A DNA stretch of 12,195 nucleotides, taken from Rhodospirillales bacterium. GTDB taxonomy: Bacteria > Pseudomonadota > Alphaproteobacteria > CACIAM-22H2. The translations under genes and the position numbers were made by a program. The stretch covers positions 1-12,195 of the forward strand of contig JACQAF010000187.1 of the NCBI GenBank assembly GCA_016195145.1, given 5' to 3'. The notes beneath the pieces were generated by a model. The model saw only the letters and a list, made by a program, of their open reading frames with translations. It ran no database searches and had not been told where the DNA came from. Below, in pieces: positions 1-6,708 of the stretch (its first letter is position 1; each line of letters starts with the position of its first letter).

Positions 1-9
1 TCCGGCAAA

Positions 10-696
10 TCACAACTTAGTAACTCCACGTAGCGGCCGGTCTGCGCCCTGATCGGGGGCCGTGCAGCGAGCCGGGTTCTCGGGGCCGCGGCCGCGAAAG
101 GCCTCGATGAAAGCCGCGGCGGCGGCGGCATCGAAGGGATCGAGGCGCAGGCTCTTGTTCCACGCGGTCAGGACGACTGCCGGCCCAAGCCCGGCAAGCG
201 GCGTGGCAACGAGGCCGTCCCACTGGCCGGTGAACAGCCCGCCCCAGGCGCGTAAATGGGTCAGCACCGCATCGCCCGGGCGGTCGTAATAGATCACCAC
301 ATTGCCATGTTCGAGGGCATGGACCAGACGCGTGGGCGACTGAAAGGAATCATGGAATCCGGCCGTCACCCAGGTCGGGTCATGCGGACCGCTGGTCGGA
401 AGCCGGCTCGGATAGAGATAAGGCTCGCCGACCCGAAGATGCTGCCGACCGAGATCGGAGTGGTTTTCGACCTTGGCAAGGATCGCCGCGCCCGCGGCGG
501 CAAGCGTGGCGAATTCGCGTCCGGTCTTGATCGAATTCCACCACATAATCCCGCCGCCGATAACGACCGCCGCCGCAATCGCCGCAAGGATAAGGTTCAG
601 CCGCAATGTTGCGCGCTTGTCGGTGACGCCGCTATGCCAATGAAGACCGCCGCCGGATGACGGCCTTTTCGGCGTTCGTGTCTTGCGTTTGCCCAT
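10..696 (-). CDS. DUF3105 single-pass membrane protein
   Basis: A 228-residue protein of unknown function. It has a basic N-terminus (MGKRKTRTPKR), a cytoplasmic lead of about 30 residues, one hydrophobic segment at about 31-53, then an extracytoplasmic domain. That domain carries the hallmarks I know from DUF3105: LPTSGPHDPTW at 99-109, LVHALEHGNVVIYY at 124-137 and LTAWNKSL at 176-183 followed by an FIEAFRGRGPE segment. His105, His126 and His130 are the conserved histidines and could bind metal, which is inference. The reading frame is open further upstream to 897, but that part overlaps the dioxygenase gene and reads as arginine-rich shadow; the start at 696 lies behind a GGGAGAA stretch. 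It begins 31 bases after the dioxygenase stop, so the two are probably co-transcribed. An Ala run near residues 190-195 comes from a GCC/GCG repeat. Confidence 0.85.
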   Translation of the reverse strand: MGKRKTRTPKRPSSGGGLHWHSGVTDKRATLRLNLILAAIAAAVVIGGGIMWWNSIKTGREFATLAAAGAAILAKVENHSDLGRQHLRVGEPYLYPSRLPTSGPHDPTWVTAGFHDSFQSPTRLVHALEHGNVVIYYDRPGDAVLTHLRAWGGLFTGQWDGLVATPLAGLGPAVVLTAWNKSLRLDPFDAAAAAAFIEAFRGRGPENPARCTAPDQGADRPLRGVTKL

Positions 697-727
697 CGGG
701 CGGATTCTCCCGGAGAATGCGCGAACC

Positions 728-1387
728 TTATTCGCGCGCCGTGTTATGGCCGAGAACGATATCGAACGTGCCAGCACGCGCGCCGGCCTCGACCGTCGGT
801 GCGGGTTCGAGGGCGACGACCAGGCTCGCCCGCGCCGCGCTGTCGCGCACATTGTTGAGCAGGAAGTCCCGGTCGTTGAGCGGCTCGCCGGCCACATACA
901 TCTGGGTGGTCAGGCGGGCGATGCCCGGCCCGGTGATCGCGAAATGGATGTGCGGCGCGCGGCCGGGATAGGCGACCGGGCGGATGGTGCGGAACCGATA
1001 GCCGCCATCCTCGGCGGCCGCCATGCGGCCATAGCCCTGGAAGTTGGGATCGGCATTCCCGCCGCGATCGCGCGGATGGTGATACTGGCCAAAGGCGTCG
1101 CATTGCCAGATTTCGACCTGGGCGCCGCGCACGGGGCGTCCGGCGTCGTCGATTACGCGGCCGAACACATGGGCGATCTCGCCGGCGGCGCGCGCCGGCC
1201 GCCCGGCGACCGTGACCAGATCGTTATCGGAATCGAGGGGAATCTGAACCGGATAAAACGGCCCTTCCGACTGGCGCGGCGTGACGATGAGCTTGGCCGC
1301 CCAGGCGGGGGTTCCGGCCCAAATCGTGACGAAACCGGCGCTGGCGGCGAGGAAGCCGCGCCGCGAGGCGATCGGGCGTTCGGACAT
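728..1387 (-). CDS. Tat-exported intradiol ring-cleavage dioxygenase
   Basis: A 219-residue non-haem Fe(III) enzyme of the protocatechuate 3,4-dioxygenase / catechol 1,2-dioxygenase superfamily, which splits catechol-type rings between the two hydroxyl carbons. The N-terminus has a twin-arginine motif SRRGFLAAS (9-17), a hydrophobic stretch and an AWA site near residue 30, predicting export to the periplasm. All four expected iron ligands are present: Tyr102 (in WQCDAFGQY), Tyr140 (VAYPG), His146 and His148 (PHIHF). Arg143 sits where the family's conserved active-site Arg is found. The start at 1387 is preceded by GGAGG five bases away; an in-frame ATG at 1441 lacks such a site and would place extra sequence before the Tat motif. 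Being a single short subunit with a signal peptide, it resembles exported intradiol dioxygenases rather than cytoplasmic PcaGH. The substrate is unknown, and no beta-ketoadipate pathway genes are adjacent. Confidence 0.9.
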   Translation of the reverse strand: MSERPIASRRGFLAASAGFVTIWAGTPAWAAKLIVTPRQSEGPFYPVQIPLDSDNDLVTVAGRPARAAGEIAHVFGRVIDDAGRPVRGAQVEIWQCDAFGQYHHPRDRGGNADPNFQGYGRMAAAEDGGYRFRTIRPVAYPGRAPHIHFAITGPGIARLTTQMYVAGEPLNDRDFLLNNVRDSAARASLVVALEPAPTVEAGARAGTFDIVLGHNTARE

Positions 1388-1488
1388 GGGGGCCTCCGCT
1401 CGCAGGAGAAACAGGCTCACACGATAGAACCAGTCTCCCACCGGGGCCAGTTTATATCGTGCGCGTTTCCGTCAGGCGGCGGATGACG

Positions 1489-2409
1489 TCAACTTTGCGT
1501 GAGGTTGCGCGGCTGCGTCGTTTCGGAGAATACGCGGCTCGCCCGGATATCGGACGCCTCGATGGTCGAAAGCTCGGCCAGCGAGGTGCCGCCGGTCTTG
1601 GCGAGCAGCCGGTTGGCGTGGCGCAATCGGGCGCGATTGAGGGCGTTGCGGATCGAGCGCGCATTGGCGAAGTGCGGCCGCTGGCGGCGCAGCGTGATGT
1701 ATTCCCGGATCGCCTTGTCGCCGTCGGGGCTCAGGCGGTATTTCTGCTGCTCAAGCATCAGCCGCGCGATCGACAGCAGTTCGTCGTCGGAATAGTCGGG
1801 GAAGTCAATGTGATGGGCGATGCGCGACGCCATCCCCGGATTGCTGCGAAAGAAGGTGTCCATGCGATCCTTGTAGCCGGCGAGGATGACGACCAGGTCG
1901 TTGCGCTGGTTCTCCATCACCTGGAGCAGGATCTCGATCGCTTCCTGGCCGTAATCGCGCTCGTTCTCGGCGCGGTAGAGGTAATAAGCCTCGTCGATGA
2001 ACAATACGCCGCCCATCGCCCGCTTCAGCACCTCCTTGGTCCGCGGCGCGGTATGGCCGATATACTGGCCGACCAGATCGTCGCGCGTCACCGCCACGAG
2101 ATGGCCCTTCTTGATATAGCCGAGCCGGTAAAGGATTTCGGCCATGCGCATCGCCACGGTTGTCTTGCCGGTGCCGGGATTGCCGGTGAACGACATGTGA
2201 AGGGCCGGCGGTTCGGCGTCGAGCCCGACCTTGCGCCGCGCCCGGTCGACCAGCAGCAGGGCCGCAATCTCGCGGATGCGGGTCTTGACCGGGGCGAGGC
2301 CGATCAGTTCGCGGTCGAGCGCCTCGAACACCTCGGTGATGCGGGCATCCTTGACTTCGGATGCAAGGTCGATTAGGTCGGCGCCATCCGGTTCTGGGCG
2401 TGAGTCCAT
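1489..2409 (-). CDS. cbbX: CbbX, red-type RuBisCO activase (AAA+ ATPase)
   Basis: A 306-residue AAA+ protein. In the known family, a hexamer uses ATP to tug the C-terminal tail of red-type CbbL and release inhibitory sugar phosphates such as misbound RuBP. Visible motifs are Walker A GNPGTGKT (76-83), the pore-loop signature GQYIG (114-118), Walker B VLFIDEA (135-141) and an arginine-rich sensor region SRIAHHIDFPDYS onward, ending in ANARSIRNALNRAR (248-261), a sensor-2 type helix. Length is typical for proteobacterial CbbX. It starts 24 bases after the cbbS stop, behind a GGAGAG element, and is the third gene of the cbbLSX operon. Its partner CbbL keeps the red-type C-terminal tail, so the pair looks functional. 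Confidence 0.97.
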   Translation of the reverse strand: MDSRPEPDGADLIDLASEVKDARITEVFEALDRELIGLAPVKTRIREIAALLLVDRARRKVGLDAEPPALHMSFTGNPGTGKTTVAMRMAEILYRLGYIKKGHLVAVTRDDLVGQYIGHTAPRTKEVLKRAMGGVLFIDEAYYLYRAENERDYGQEAIEILLQVMENQRNDLVVILAGYKDRMDTFFRSNPGMASRIAHHIDFPDYSDDELLSIARLMLEQQKYRLSPDGDKAIREYITLRRQRPHFANARSIRNALNRARLRHANRLLAKTGGTSLAELSTIEASDIRASRVFSETTQPRNLTQS

Positions 2410-2433
2410 GGTGGGTGCTCTCCGGCCGCCGGA

Positions 2434-2868
2434 TCAGTCGGCCTGGTGGTCGGGATAGCGCTCGTTCGCCGGCCGATCGGTCGCGTAGCTGTGCATCTGG
2501 TAGCGGATGCGCCGGTCGCTGCCCGCCTGGCGTTCGAGCCGGAAGCCGGGCTCGTGCGGCGGCCGGTTGACGAGGAACGACAGCGCGACCGTTTGTTGCG
2601 CCGGGCTGCGGTCATAGGCGGTGAGGCGGATATAATGCCGCGGATAGGTCTTGCGGCATTCGGCCAACGCCGAGATCACCCCGGCCGGATCCTTTTCGTC
2701 GAACATCGGAATGCCCCACATCTCCCAGTACGTGTTCCGCGGGTGCGGATCGTCGGTGTATTCGATGTTGAGCGGCCAGCCGTTCTTGAGGCAGTAGGCG
2801 ACCTGGGATTCGATTTCATCGTCGCTCAGGTCGGGCAGATACGAAAACGTGCCTTGAGTCAGTCTCAT
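2434..2868 (-). CDS. cbbS: RuBisCO small subunit, form IC
   Basis: A 144-residue small subunit that caps the CbbL8 core to give the L8S8 enzyme in the cytoplasm. The N-terminus MRLTQGTFSYLPDLSDDEI is the proteobacterial red-type opening, followed by the conserved NGWPLNIEYTDDPHPRNTYWEMWGIPMF region (29-56). Segment RPPHEPGFRLER (102-113) and the rest form the C-terminal extension that distinguishes red-type from green-type small subunits; in known structures it builds a beta-hairpin in the central channel. The gene starts 16 bases after the cbbL stop with a GGGAG ribosome site about nine bases before the ATG, so translation is likely tied to cbbL. Confidence 0.98.
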   Translation of the reverse strand: MRLTQGTFSYLPDLSDDEIESQVAYCLKNGWPLNIEYTDDPHPRNTYWEMWGIPMFDEKDPAGVISALAECRKTYPRHYIRLTAYDRSPAQQTVALSFLVNRPPHEPGFRLERQAGSDRRIRYQMHSYATDRPANERYPDHQAD

Positions 2869-2884
2869 GATTGCGGGCTCCCGA

Positions 2885-4345
2885 TCAGACGCTGGCCGAC
2901 GCGGTCGGCACGAAGTCCGGCGTGTCGGTCGAAGCGTAGTTGAAGGTGATGTCCTTCCAGGTGGTCAGCGCCGCCTGCAGCGGCCGGCAGTTACGCGCCG
3001 CCTTGGCGAGGACCTCCGGTCCCTCGGCGAGGATGTCGACGCCGGCGTTGCGGGCGAAGACCATCGCTTCGAGGGCGACGCGGTTGGCGGTCGCCCCGGC
3101 GGCGATGCCCATCGGGTGGCCGATCGTGCCGCCGCCGAACTGCAGCACCACGTCGTTGCCGAAGATGTCGAGCAGCTGGTGCATCTGGCCGGCATGGATG
3201 CCGCCCGAGGCGACCGGCATGACCTTGCGGAACGAGCCCCAGTCCTGTTCGAAAAACACGCCGTGGCGCAAATTGACCGGCATGAACGATTCGCGGCAGC
3301 TATCGAGATAGCTGCGCGTCACGAACGGGTCGCCTTCGAGCTTGCCGACCACCGTGCCGGTGTGAACGTGGTCGACGCCCATCAGTCGGGTCCATTTGGC
3401 GATGACGCGGAAATTGATGCCGTGGTTCTTCTGGCGCGTATAGGTGCCATGACCGGCGCGATGCAAATGGACGATCATGTTGTTGCGCCGCGCCCATTTG
3501 GTCATCGACTGGATGCCGGTGTAGCCGACCACCAAGTCGAGCATGATGATCGCGCTGCCAAGCTCCTTGGCGAATTCGGCGCGCTCGTACATGTCCTCCA
3601 CCGTGCCGGCGGTGACGTTGAGGTAATGGCCCTTGACCTCGCCGGTCGCCGCCTCGGCGCGGTTGACCGCCTCCATCACATAAAGCCAGCGATCGCGCCA
3701 GCGCATGAACGATTGGCTGTTGATGTTTTCGTCGTCCTTGGTGAAGTCGAGGCCGCCCTTGAGCGCCTCGTAAACGATGCGGCCGTAATTGCGGCTCGAC
3801 AGGCCGAGCTTCGGCTTGACCGTGGCACCGAGCAGGGGGCGGCCGAATTTATCGAGCCGCTCGCGTTCGACGATGATGCCGGTGGCCGGGCCCTGGAACG
3901 TCTTGATGTAGTGGAGGGGCAGGCGCATGTCTTCGAGCCGCAGCGCCTTCAGCGCCTTGAAGCCGAAGACGTTGCCGATGATCGAGGCGGTGAGATTGGC
4001 GACCGAGCCTTCCTCGAACAGGTCGATATCGTAGGCGATGAAGGCGAAATACTGGCCCGGCGCGCCCGGCACCGGATCGACGCGATAGGCCTTCGCCTGA
4101 TAATTCTCGAACGAGGTCAGCCTGTCAGTCCAGCACACGGTCCAGGTCGCGGTCGACGACTCGCCGGCCACCGCCGCCGCCGCTTCCTCGGGATCGACGC
4201 CGTCCTGCGGCGTGACGCGGAAGCAGCACAGGACATCGGTATCCTTCGGCGTGTAATCGGGCTGCCAATAGCCCATCACCTTGTATTCAAGGACGCCAGC
4301 GCTCCATCGTTCCTTGTCTTTGAGCTTGGGGGCGGTGGTTTTCAT
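2885..4345 (-). CDS. cbbL: RuBisCO large subunit, form IC
   Basis: A 486-residue large subunit, the normal form IC length, which carboxylates ribulose-1,5-bisphosphate to two 3-phosphoglycerates. The catalytic set is complete: Glu62, Thr67 and Trp68 (GESSTATW), Asn125, Lys177 and Lys179 (KPKLG), carbamylation Lys203 with Mg ligands Asp205 and Glu206 (DFTKDDE), His295 and His299 (HRAGH), loop-6 Lys335 (VVGKLEGD), Ser380-Gly381-Gly382 and the 404-406 glycines. The C-terminus STDTPDFVPTASASV is the red-type tail on which CbbX acts. The start at 4345 has AAGGAGA seven bases upstream; an in-frame ATG at 4417 is open only by chance and would add sequence unlike the family. It is the first gene of cbbLSX and is transcribed away from cbbR. 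Confidence 0.98.
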   Translation of the reverse strand: MKTTAPKLKDKERWSAGVLEYKVMGYWQPDYTPKDTDVLCCFRVTPQDGVDPEEAAAAVAGESSTATWTVCWTDRLTSFENYQAKAYRVDPVPGAPGQYFAFIAYDIDLFEEGSVANLTASIIGNVFGFKALKALRLEDMRLPLHYIKTFQGPATGIIVERERLDKFGRPLLGATVKPKLGLSSRNYGRIVYEALKGGLDFTKDDENINSQSFMRWRDRWLYVMEAVNRAEAATGEVKGHYLNVTAGTVEDMYERAEFAKELGSAIIMLDLVVGYTGIQSMTKWARRNNMIVHLHRAGHGTYTRQKNHGINFRVIAKWTRLMGVDHVHTGTVVGKLEGDPFVTRSYLDSCRESFMPVNLRHGVFFEQDWGSFRKVMPVASGGIHAGQMHQLLDIFGNDVVLQFGGGTIGHPMGIAAGATANRVALEAMVFARNAGVDILAEGPEVLAKAARNCRPLQAALTTWKDITFNYASTDTPDFVPTASASV

Positions 4346-4424
4346 CGATGCGTCTCCTTCTCCCGACATGTCCGTGGCGGCGGAGGATGCCTCGTCGCTT
4401 GAATAAATAATAATCAAATGTTTA

Positions 4425-4437
4425 TATGATAATCATA
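4425..4437. promoter_or_regulatory. LysR-type T-N11-A box, probable CbbR site
   Basis: TATGATAATCATA has perfect 6-base arms around a central A. It matches the T-N11-A inverted-repeat form typical of LysR-family sites, and one further outward pair (4423/4439) also matches after a mismatch. It lies 29 bases before the cbbR start and about 80 bases before cbbL, overlapping a possible cbbL -35 box. Assignment to CbbR is inferred from position. Confidence 0.6.
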
Positions 4438-4450
4438 GATAAATATCTAT
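4435..4450. promoter_or_regulatory. second dyad beside the CbbR box
   Basis: ATAGATAAATATCTAT has perfect 7-base arms around AA and shares its first three bases with the neighbouring T-N11-A box. It ends 15 bases before the cbbR ATG and directly before its ribosome site. It may be the second half-site contacted by a CbbR tetramer, or a repressor site for autoregulation. Its spacing is not itself T-N11-A, and AT-rich DNA yields such dyads fairly easily. Confidence 0.4.
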
Positions 4451-4465
4451 AGGTGGGTAACCCCC

Positions 4466-5368
4466 ATGAAACGCGCCACATTTCGCCAGTTGCGGGCCTT
4501 CGATGCGATCGTTCGTCACGGCAGCTTCAGCCGTGCAGCCGAGGAAATGCACCTCACCCAGCCGACCCTGTCGATGCAGGTGAAGAAGATCAGCAATGCG
4601 GTCGGCCTGCCGCTATTCGAGCAGATCGGAAAGAAGATCTATCTTACCGACGCCGGCCGGGTGGTGCACGAGCTTTGCCAGGACGTGTTCGCCAGCGTCG
4701 CCCGCTTCGAGATGGGCGTGGCCGACCTCAAGGGACTGAAGACCGGCGGCCTGCGGCTGGCGGCGGTGACGACGGCGGAATTTTTCCTGCTGCGGCTGCT
4801 CGGGCCGTTCTGCAATCGCCATCCGGGCGTCGATGTCTCGCTGGAGATCCTGAATCGCGAACGGATGCTGGAGCGGCTGCGGGCGAACGCCGACGATATC
4901 TATGTCTTCGGGCAGCCGCCGCTCGATTTCGATATCGAGGCCATTCGGTTTCTCGAAAATCCGCTGGTCGTGATCGGGCCGAAGGGACACCGGCTCGCCG
5001 GCGCACGCAACGTTCCGCTCGCCCAGCTATTGGGGGAGCCGCTGCTGATGCGCGAGCACGGGTCGGGCACGCGCACCGCAATCGAGCAATTCTTCGCCGA
5101 AACCGCCGCCCGGCCGAAGGTCAAGATGGAGCTCGGCAGCAACGAGGCGATCAAGCAGGCGATCATCGGCGGTCTCGGCGTGTCGATTCTCTCCCGCCAC
5201 ACCATCGAGGACACGGCCGGGCTGGTCGAAATCGACGTCGAGGGGTTTCCGCTTGTGCGTCACTGGTACGTTGTTCGGCCGGCGGGCAAGAAGATGTCTG
5301 TGGTGGCGCGCGCCTTTTGCGGCTATCTCGCCGAAACTTGTGCGGCTGAACTTTCGGCCTGGGCGTAA
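4466..5368 (+). CDS. cbbR: CbbR, LysR-type regulator of the RuBisCO operon
   Basis: A 300-residue LysR-family transcription factor of normal length. The N-terminal winged helix-turn-helix is clear: FRQLRAFDAIVRHGSFSRAA (6-25) then HLTQPTLSMQVKKI (29-42), GLPLFEQIGKKIYLTDAG (47-64), followed by a linker helix. Residues from about 90 form the two-lobed effector domain (GGLRLAAVTTAEFF; MREHGSGTRTAIEQF; SNEAIKQAIIGGLGVSIL). Known CbbR proteins sense metabolites such as RuBP, PEP or NADPH and switch on cbb operons. Divergent placement next to cbbL makes the assignment strong. The start follows AGGTGGG about seven bases upstream. The neighbouring dyads suggest autoregulation. Confidence 0.93.
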   Translation: MKRATFRQLRAFDAIVRHGSFSRAAEEMHLTQPTLSMQVKKISNAVGLPLFEQIGKKIYLTDAGRVVHELCQDVFASVARFEMGVADLKGLKTGGLRLAAVTTAEFFLLRLLGPFCNRHPGVDVSLEILNRERMLERLRANADDIYVFGQPPLDFDIEAIRFLENPLVVIGPKGHRLAGARNVPLAQLLGEPLLMREHGSGTRTAIEQFFAETAARPKVKMELGSNEAIKQAIIGGLGVSILSRHTIEDTAGLVEIDVEGFPLVRHWYVVRPAGKKMSVVARAFCGYLAETCAAELSAWA

Positions 5369-5419
5369 ACGACGGGCCATGCGCGCCGGATCGCCGTTTT
5401 GTGAATGCGCGGCGGCGAA

Positions 5420-5438
5420 GTTGGCTGTGATTGCCAAC
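5420..5438 (+). other. hairpin after cbbR
   Basis: GTTGGC (5420-5425) and GCCAAC (5433-5438) form a perfect 6-base stem with a 7-base loop, 52 bases past the cbbR stop. No U-tract follows, so it is at most a weak or Rho-assisted terminator. It overlaps the predicted -35 box of the next gene. Confidence 0.25.
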
Positions 5439-5459
5439 CTGAAGATGTGTTAGCATATT
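5431..5459 (+). promoter_or_regulatory. possible sigma70 promoter of the transglutaminase-like gene
   Basis: TTGCCA (5431-5436) and CATATT (5454-5459) are spaced 17 bases and each differs from consensus at two positions. Transcription would start near 5466, just before the 17-bp palindrome. The 160-base spacer after cbbR makes a separate promoter plausible. Confidence 0.4.
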
Positions 5460-5471
5460 CGATGTTGTCGA

Positions 5472-5488
5472 TGCTCGGTTACCGAGCA
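5472..5488. promoter_or_regulatory. 17-bp perfect palindrome, probable operator
   Basis: TGCTCGGTTACCGAGCA has perfect 8-base arms around one central T. It lies 40 bases before the transglutaminase-like start and just after the predicted promoter, a usual place for a repressor operator. A related smaller inverted repeat, TACCG (5500-5504) and CGGTA (5510-5514), lies between it and the ribosome site. A one-base centre cannot form an RNA loop without opening several pairs, which favours a DNA-binding dimer over a terminator. No cognate regulator is recognisable in the window except CbbR, whose site looks different. Confidence 0.5.
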
Positions 5489-5528
5489 GAAACTGAATTT
5501 ACCGCTGGTCGGTAGCAGGGAGGGTTGC

Positions 5529-6605
5529 ATGCAACGGCGCGAATTTCTTACAGGCACGGTCCTTTTAGCTGCGGGCGCTGCGGGCACATGGCGGGCGGCG
5601 GAAGCTGCGGTCGGGCTTGTCGGTGCGCCGTGGCGGAAATTCGAGCTGACACACAGGATTACGTTATCGGAACGACACGGACCGGCCCGGCTGTGGGTGC
5701 CGTTGCCGCAGGATGAGGGCGATTACCAGCGGGCGCTCGGGGTCGAGTGGCGCGGCGACATGGCCAAGGCGCAAATCTACCGCGACAAGGTTTACGGCGC
5801 GTCGATGCTGTTCGCCGAATGGCCGGCGGGTACGGCGCCGCGTTCGGTCGATATCGTGACGCGCGTCGCCACGCGCGACTGCGGCATCGATGCACCGGGC
5901 CGCCGGCGCGAGGCGCGGCCGAGCCGCGAGGAGCTCGATCTCTATCTCCAGCCGACGGCAAGCACGCCGATCGATGGCATTGTGTACAAAACCGCTGCGG
6001 CGATCACCGTCGGGCGCGCCCGGCCGATCAACAAGGCGCAGGCGATCTACGACTGGATCGTCGCCAACACCTTCCGCGACCCGAAAACGCGCGGCTGCGG
6101 CCTCGGCGATATCAAATTCATGCTCGAAAGCGGCGATCTGAGCGGCAAATGCGCCGACATCAACGGCCTGTTTGTCGGTCTCGCACGCGCGGTCGGCCTG
6201 CCGGCGCGCGAGTTTTACGGCATCCGGGTCGCCGATTCGGTGCTGTTCAAGAGCCTGGGTGCGAGCGACGACGTGACCAAGGCCCAGCATTGCCGCGCCG
6301 AAGTCTATATCGAGGGTTATGGCTGGACGCCGGTCGATCCGGCGGATGTCCGCAAGGTCGTGCTCGAAGAAGGCTTGCCGGTCGGTTCGCCGCGGGTACG
6401 CGAGCTGACGCGCCGCCTGTTCGGCAACTGGGAAATGAACTGGGTTGGCTTCAACCATGCGCGCGATTTCCGCTTGCCGGCGCAGCCGGATGGGGCGGTT
6501 CCTTTCCTCATGTATCCCTATGCCGAAACGGCCGAGGGGCCGCTCGATTATCTCGACCCGGAAAGCTTCCGTTACACGGTGCAGGCGCGCGAACTCTCCA
6601 TCTGA
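5529..6605 (+). CDS. Tat-exported transglutaminase-like cysteine protein
   Basis: A 358-residue protein with a twin-arginine leader (MQRREFLTGTVLLAAGAAG) and an alanine-rich cleavage region near residues 23-27, predicting export. The central part is a transglutaminase-core fold: INKAQAIYDWIVANTF (167-182), then catalytic Cys208 in SGKCADINGLFVGLARAVGLPAR, His254 in AQHCRAEVYI and Asp270 in WTPVDPADV, giving a complete Cys-His-Asp triad. Residues 38-115 form an N-terminal beta-rich region (RLWVPLPQ) common in bacterial members. Such proteins usually act as peptidases, amidases or acyltransferases rather than true cross-linkers; the substrate here is unknown. The ATG follows GGGAGGG by four bases and is the first co-directional gene after cbbR. 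The 103-base gap to the GNAT gene leaves co-transcription open. Confidence 0.88.
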   Translation: MQRREFLTGTVLLAAGAAGTWRAAEAAVGLVGAPWRKFELTHRITLSERHGPARLWVPLPQDEGDYQRALGVEWRGDMAKAQIYRDKVYGASMLFAEWPAGTAPRSVDIVTRVATRDCGIDAPGRRREARPSREELDLYLQPTASTPIDGIVYKTAAAITVGRARPINKAQAIYDWIVANTFRDPKTRGCGLGDIKFMLESGDLSGKCADINGLFVGLARAVGLPAREFYGIRVADSVLFKSLGASDDVTKAQHCRAEVYIEGYGWTPVDPADVRKVVLEEGLPVGSPRVRELTRRLFGNWEMNWVGFNHARDFRLPAQPDGAVPFLMYPYAETAEGPLDYLDPESFRYTVQARELSI

Positions 6606-6624
6606 GCGCGCCTTGTCGGGTCGC

Positions 6625-6640
6625 CGGGGCCGCCGCCCCG
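6625..6640 (+). terminator. weak GC hairpin after the transglutaminase-like gene
   Basis: CGGGGC and GCCCCG form a perfect 6-base stem around CGCC, 20 bases after the stop codon. No T-run follows, so intrinsic termination is doubtful; it may slow polymerase or protect the mRNA 3' end. Chance is also possible at this GC content. Confidence 0.25.
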
Positions 6641-6708
6641 CTGCGGCTGGCGCATGCCCTGAATCGCTGTAATCTGTAATGCGGATTGCGGCGAAAAGGC
6701 ACGGGGAA

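Larger units (their letters stand above)
4346..4465. promoter_or_regulatory. divergent cbbL/cbbR control region
   Basis: These 120 bases separate two divergently oriented starts. The stretch 4401-4450 is strikingly AT-rich against the GC-rich surroundings. On the minus strand, TTATCA (4432-4427) and TATTTA (4409-4404), spaced 17 bases, are a possible cbbL promoter whose -35 box would overlap the T-N11-A dyad described separately; this pairing is only a fair match. Location and dyads fit the known layout in which CbbR binds between cbbR and the cbb operon. The transcription starts are inferred. Confidence 0.7.

Noticed and set aside
112..130. GCC/GCG triplet run as a repeat element
   Set aside because: It encodes the alanine run of the DUF3105 protein in frame and is ordinary high-GC coding sequence.
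683..1486. 267-codon plus-strand frame over the dioxygenase
   Set aside because: Antisense shadow of a gene with complete iron ligands and a Tat signal; no family features or ribosome site.
1388..1488. Promoter or terminator between cbbX and the dioxygenase
   Set aside because: TATAAA on the minus strand has no -35 partner at 16-18 bases, and the only stem (CGTCA/TGACG) is five bases with no T-run. Neither is supported.
1484..1491. TGACGTCA palindrome at the cbbX stop codon
   Set aside because: Only eight bases, overlaps the stop codon and lies far from any good promoter; likely chance.
2867..4402. 511-codon open frame on the plus strand opposite cbbL
   Set aside because: It mirrors the cbbL frame, lacks any recognisable domain and reads as repetitive charged sequence. 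Long antisense frames are expected opposite strongly biased high-GC genes, and cbbL itself is certain.
4346..4417. Longer CbbL with extra N-terminal residues from the ATG at 4417
   Set aside because: The start at 4345 has a good AAGGAGA site and gives the family length; the extension would run into the regulatory island.
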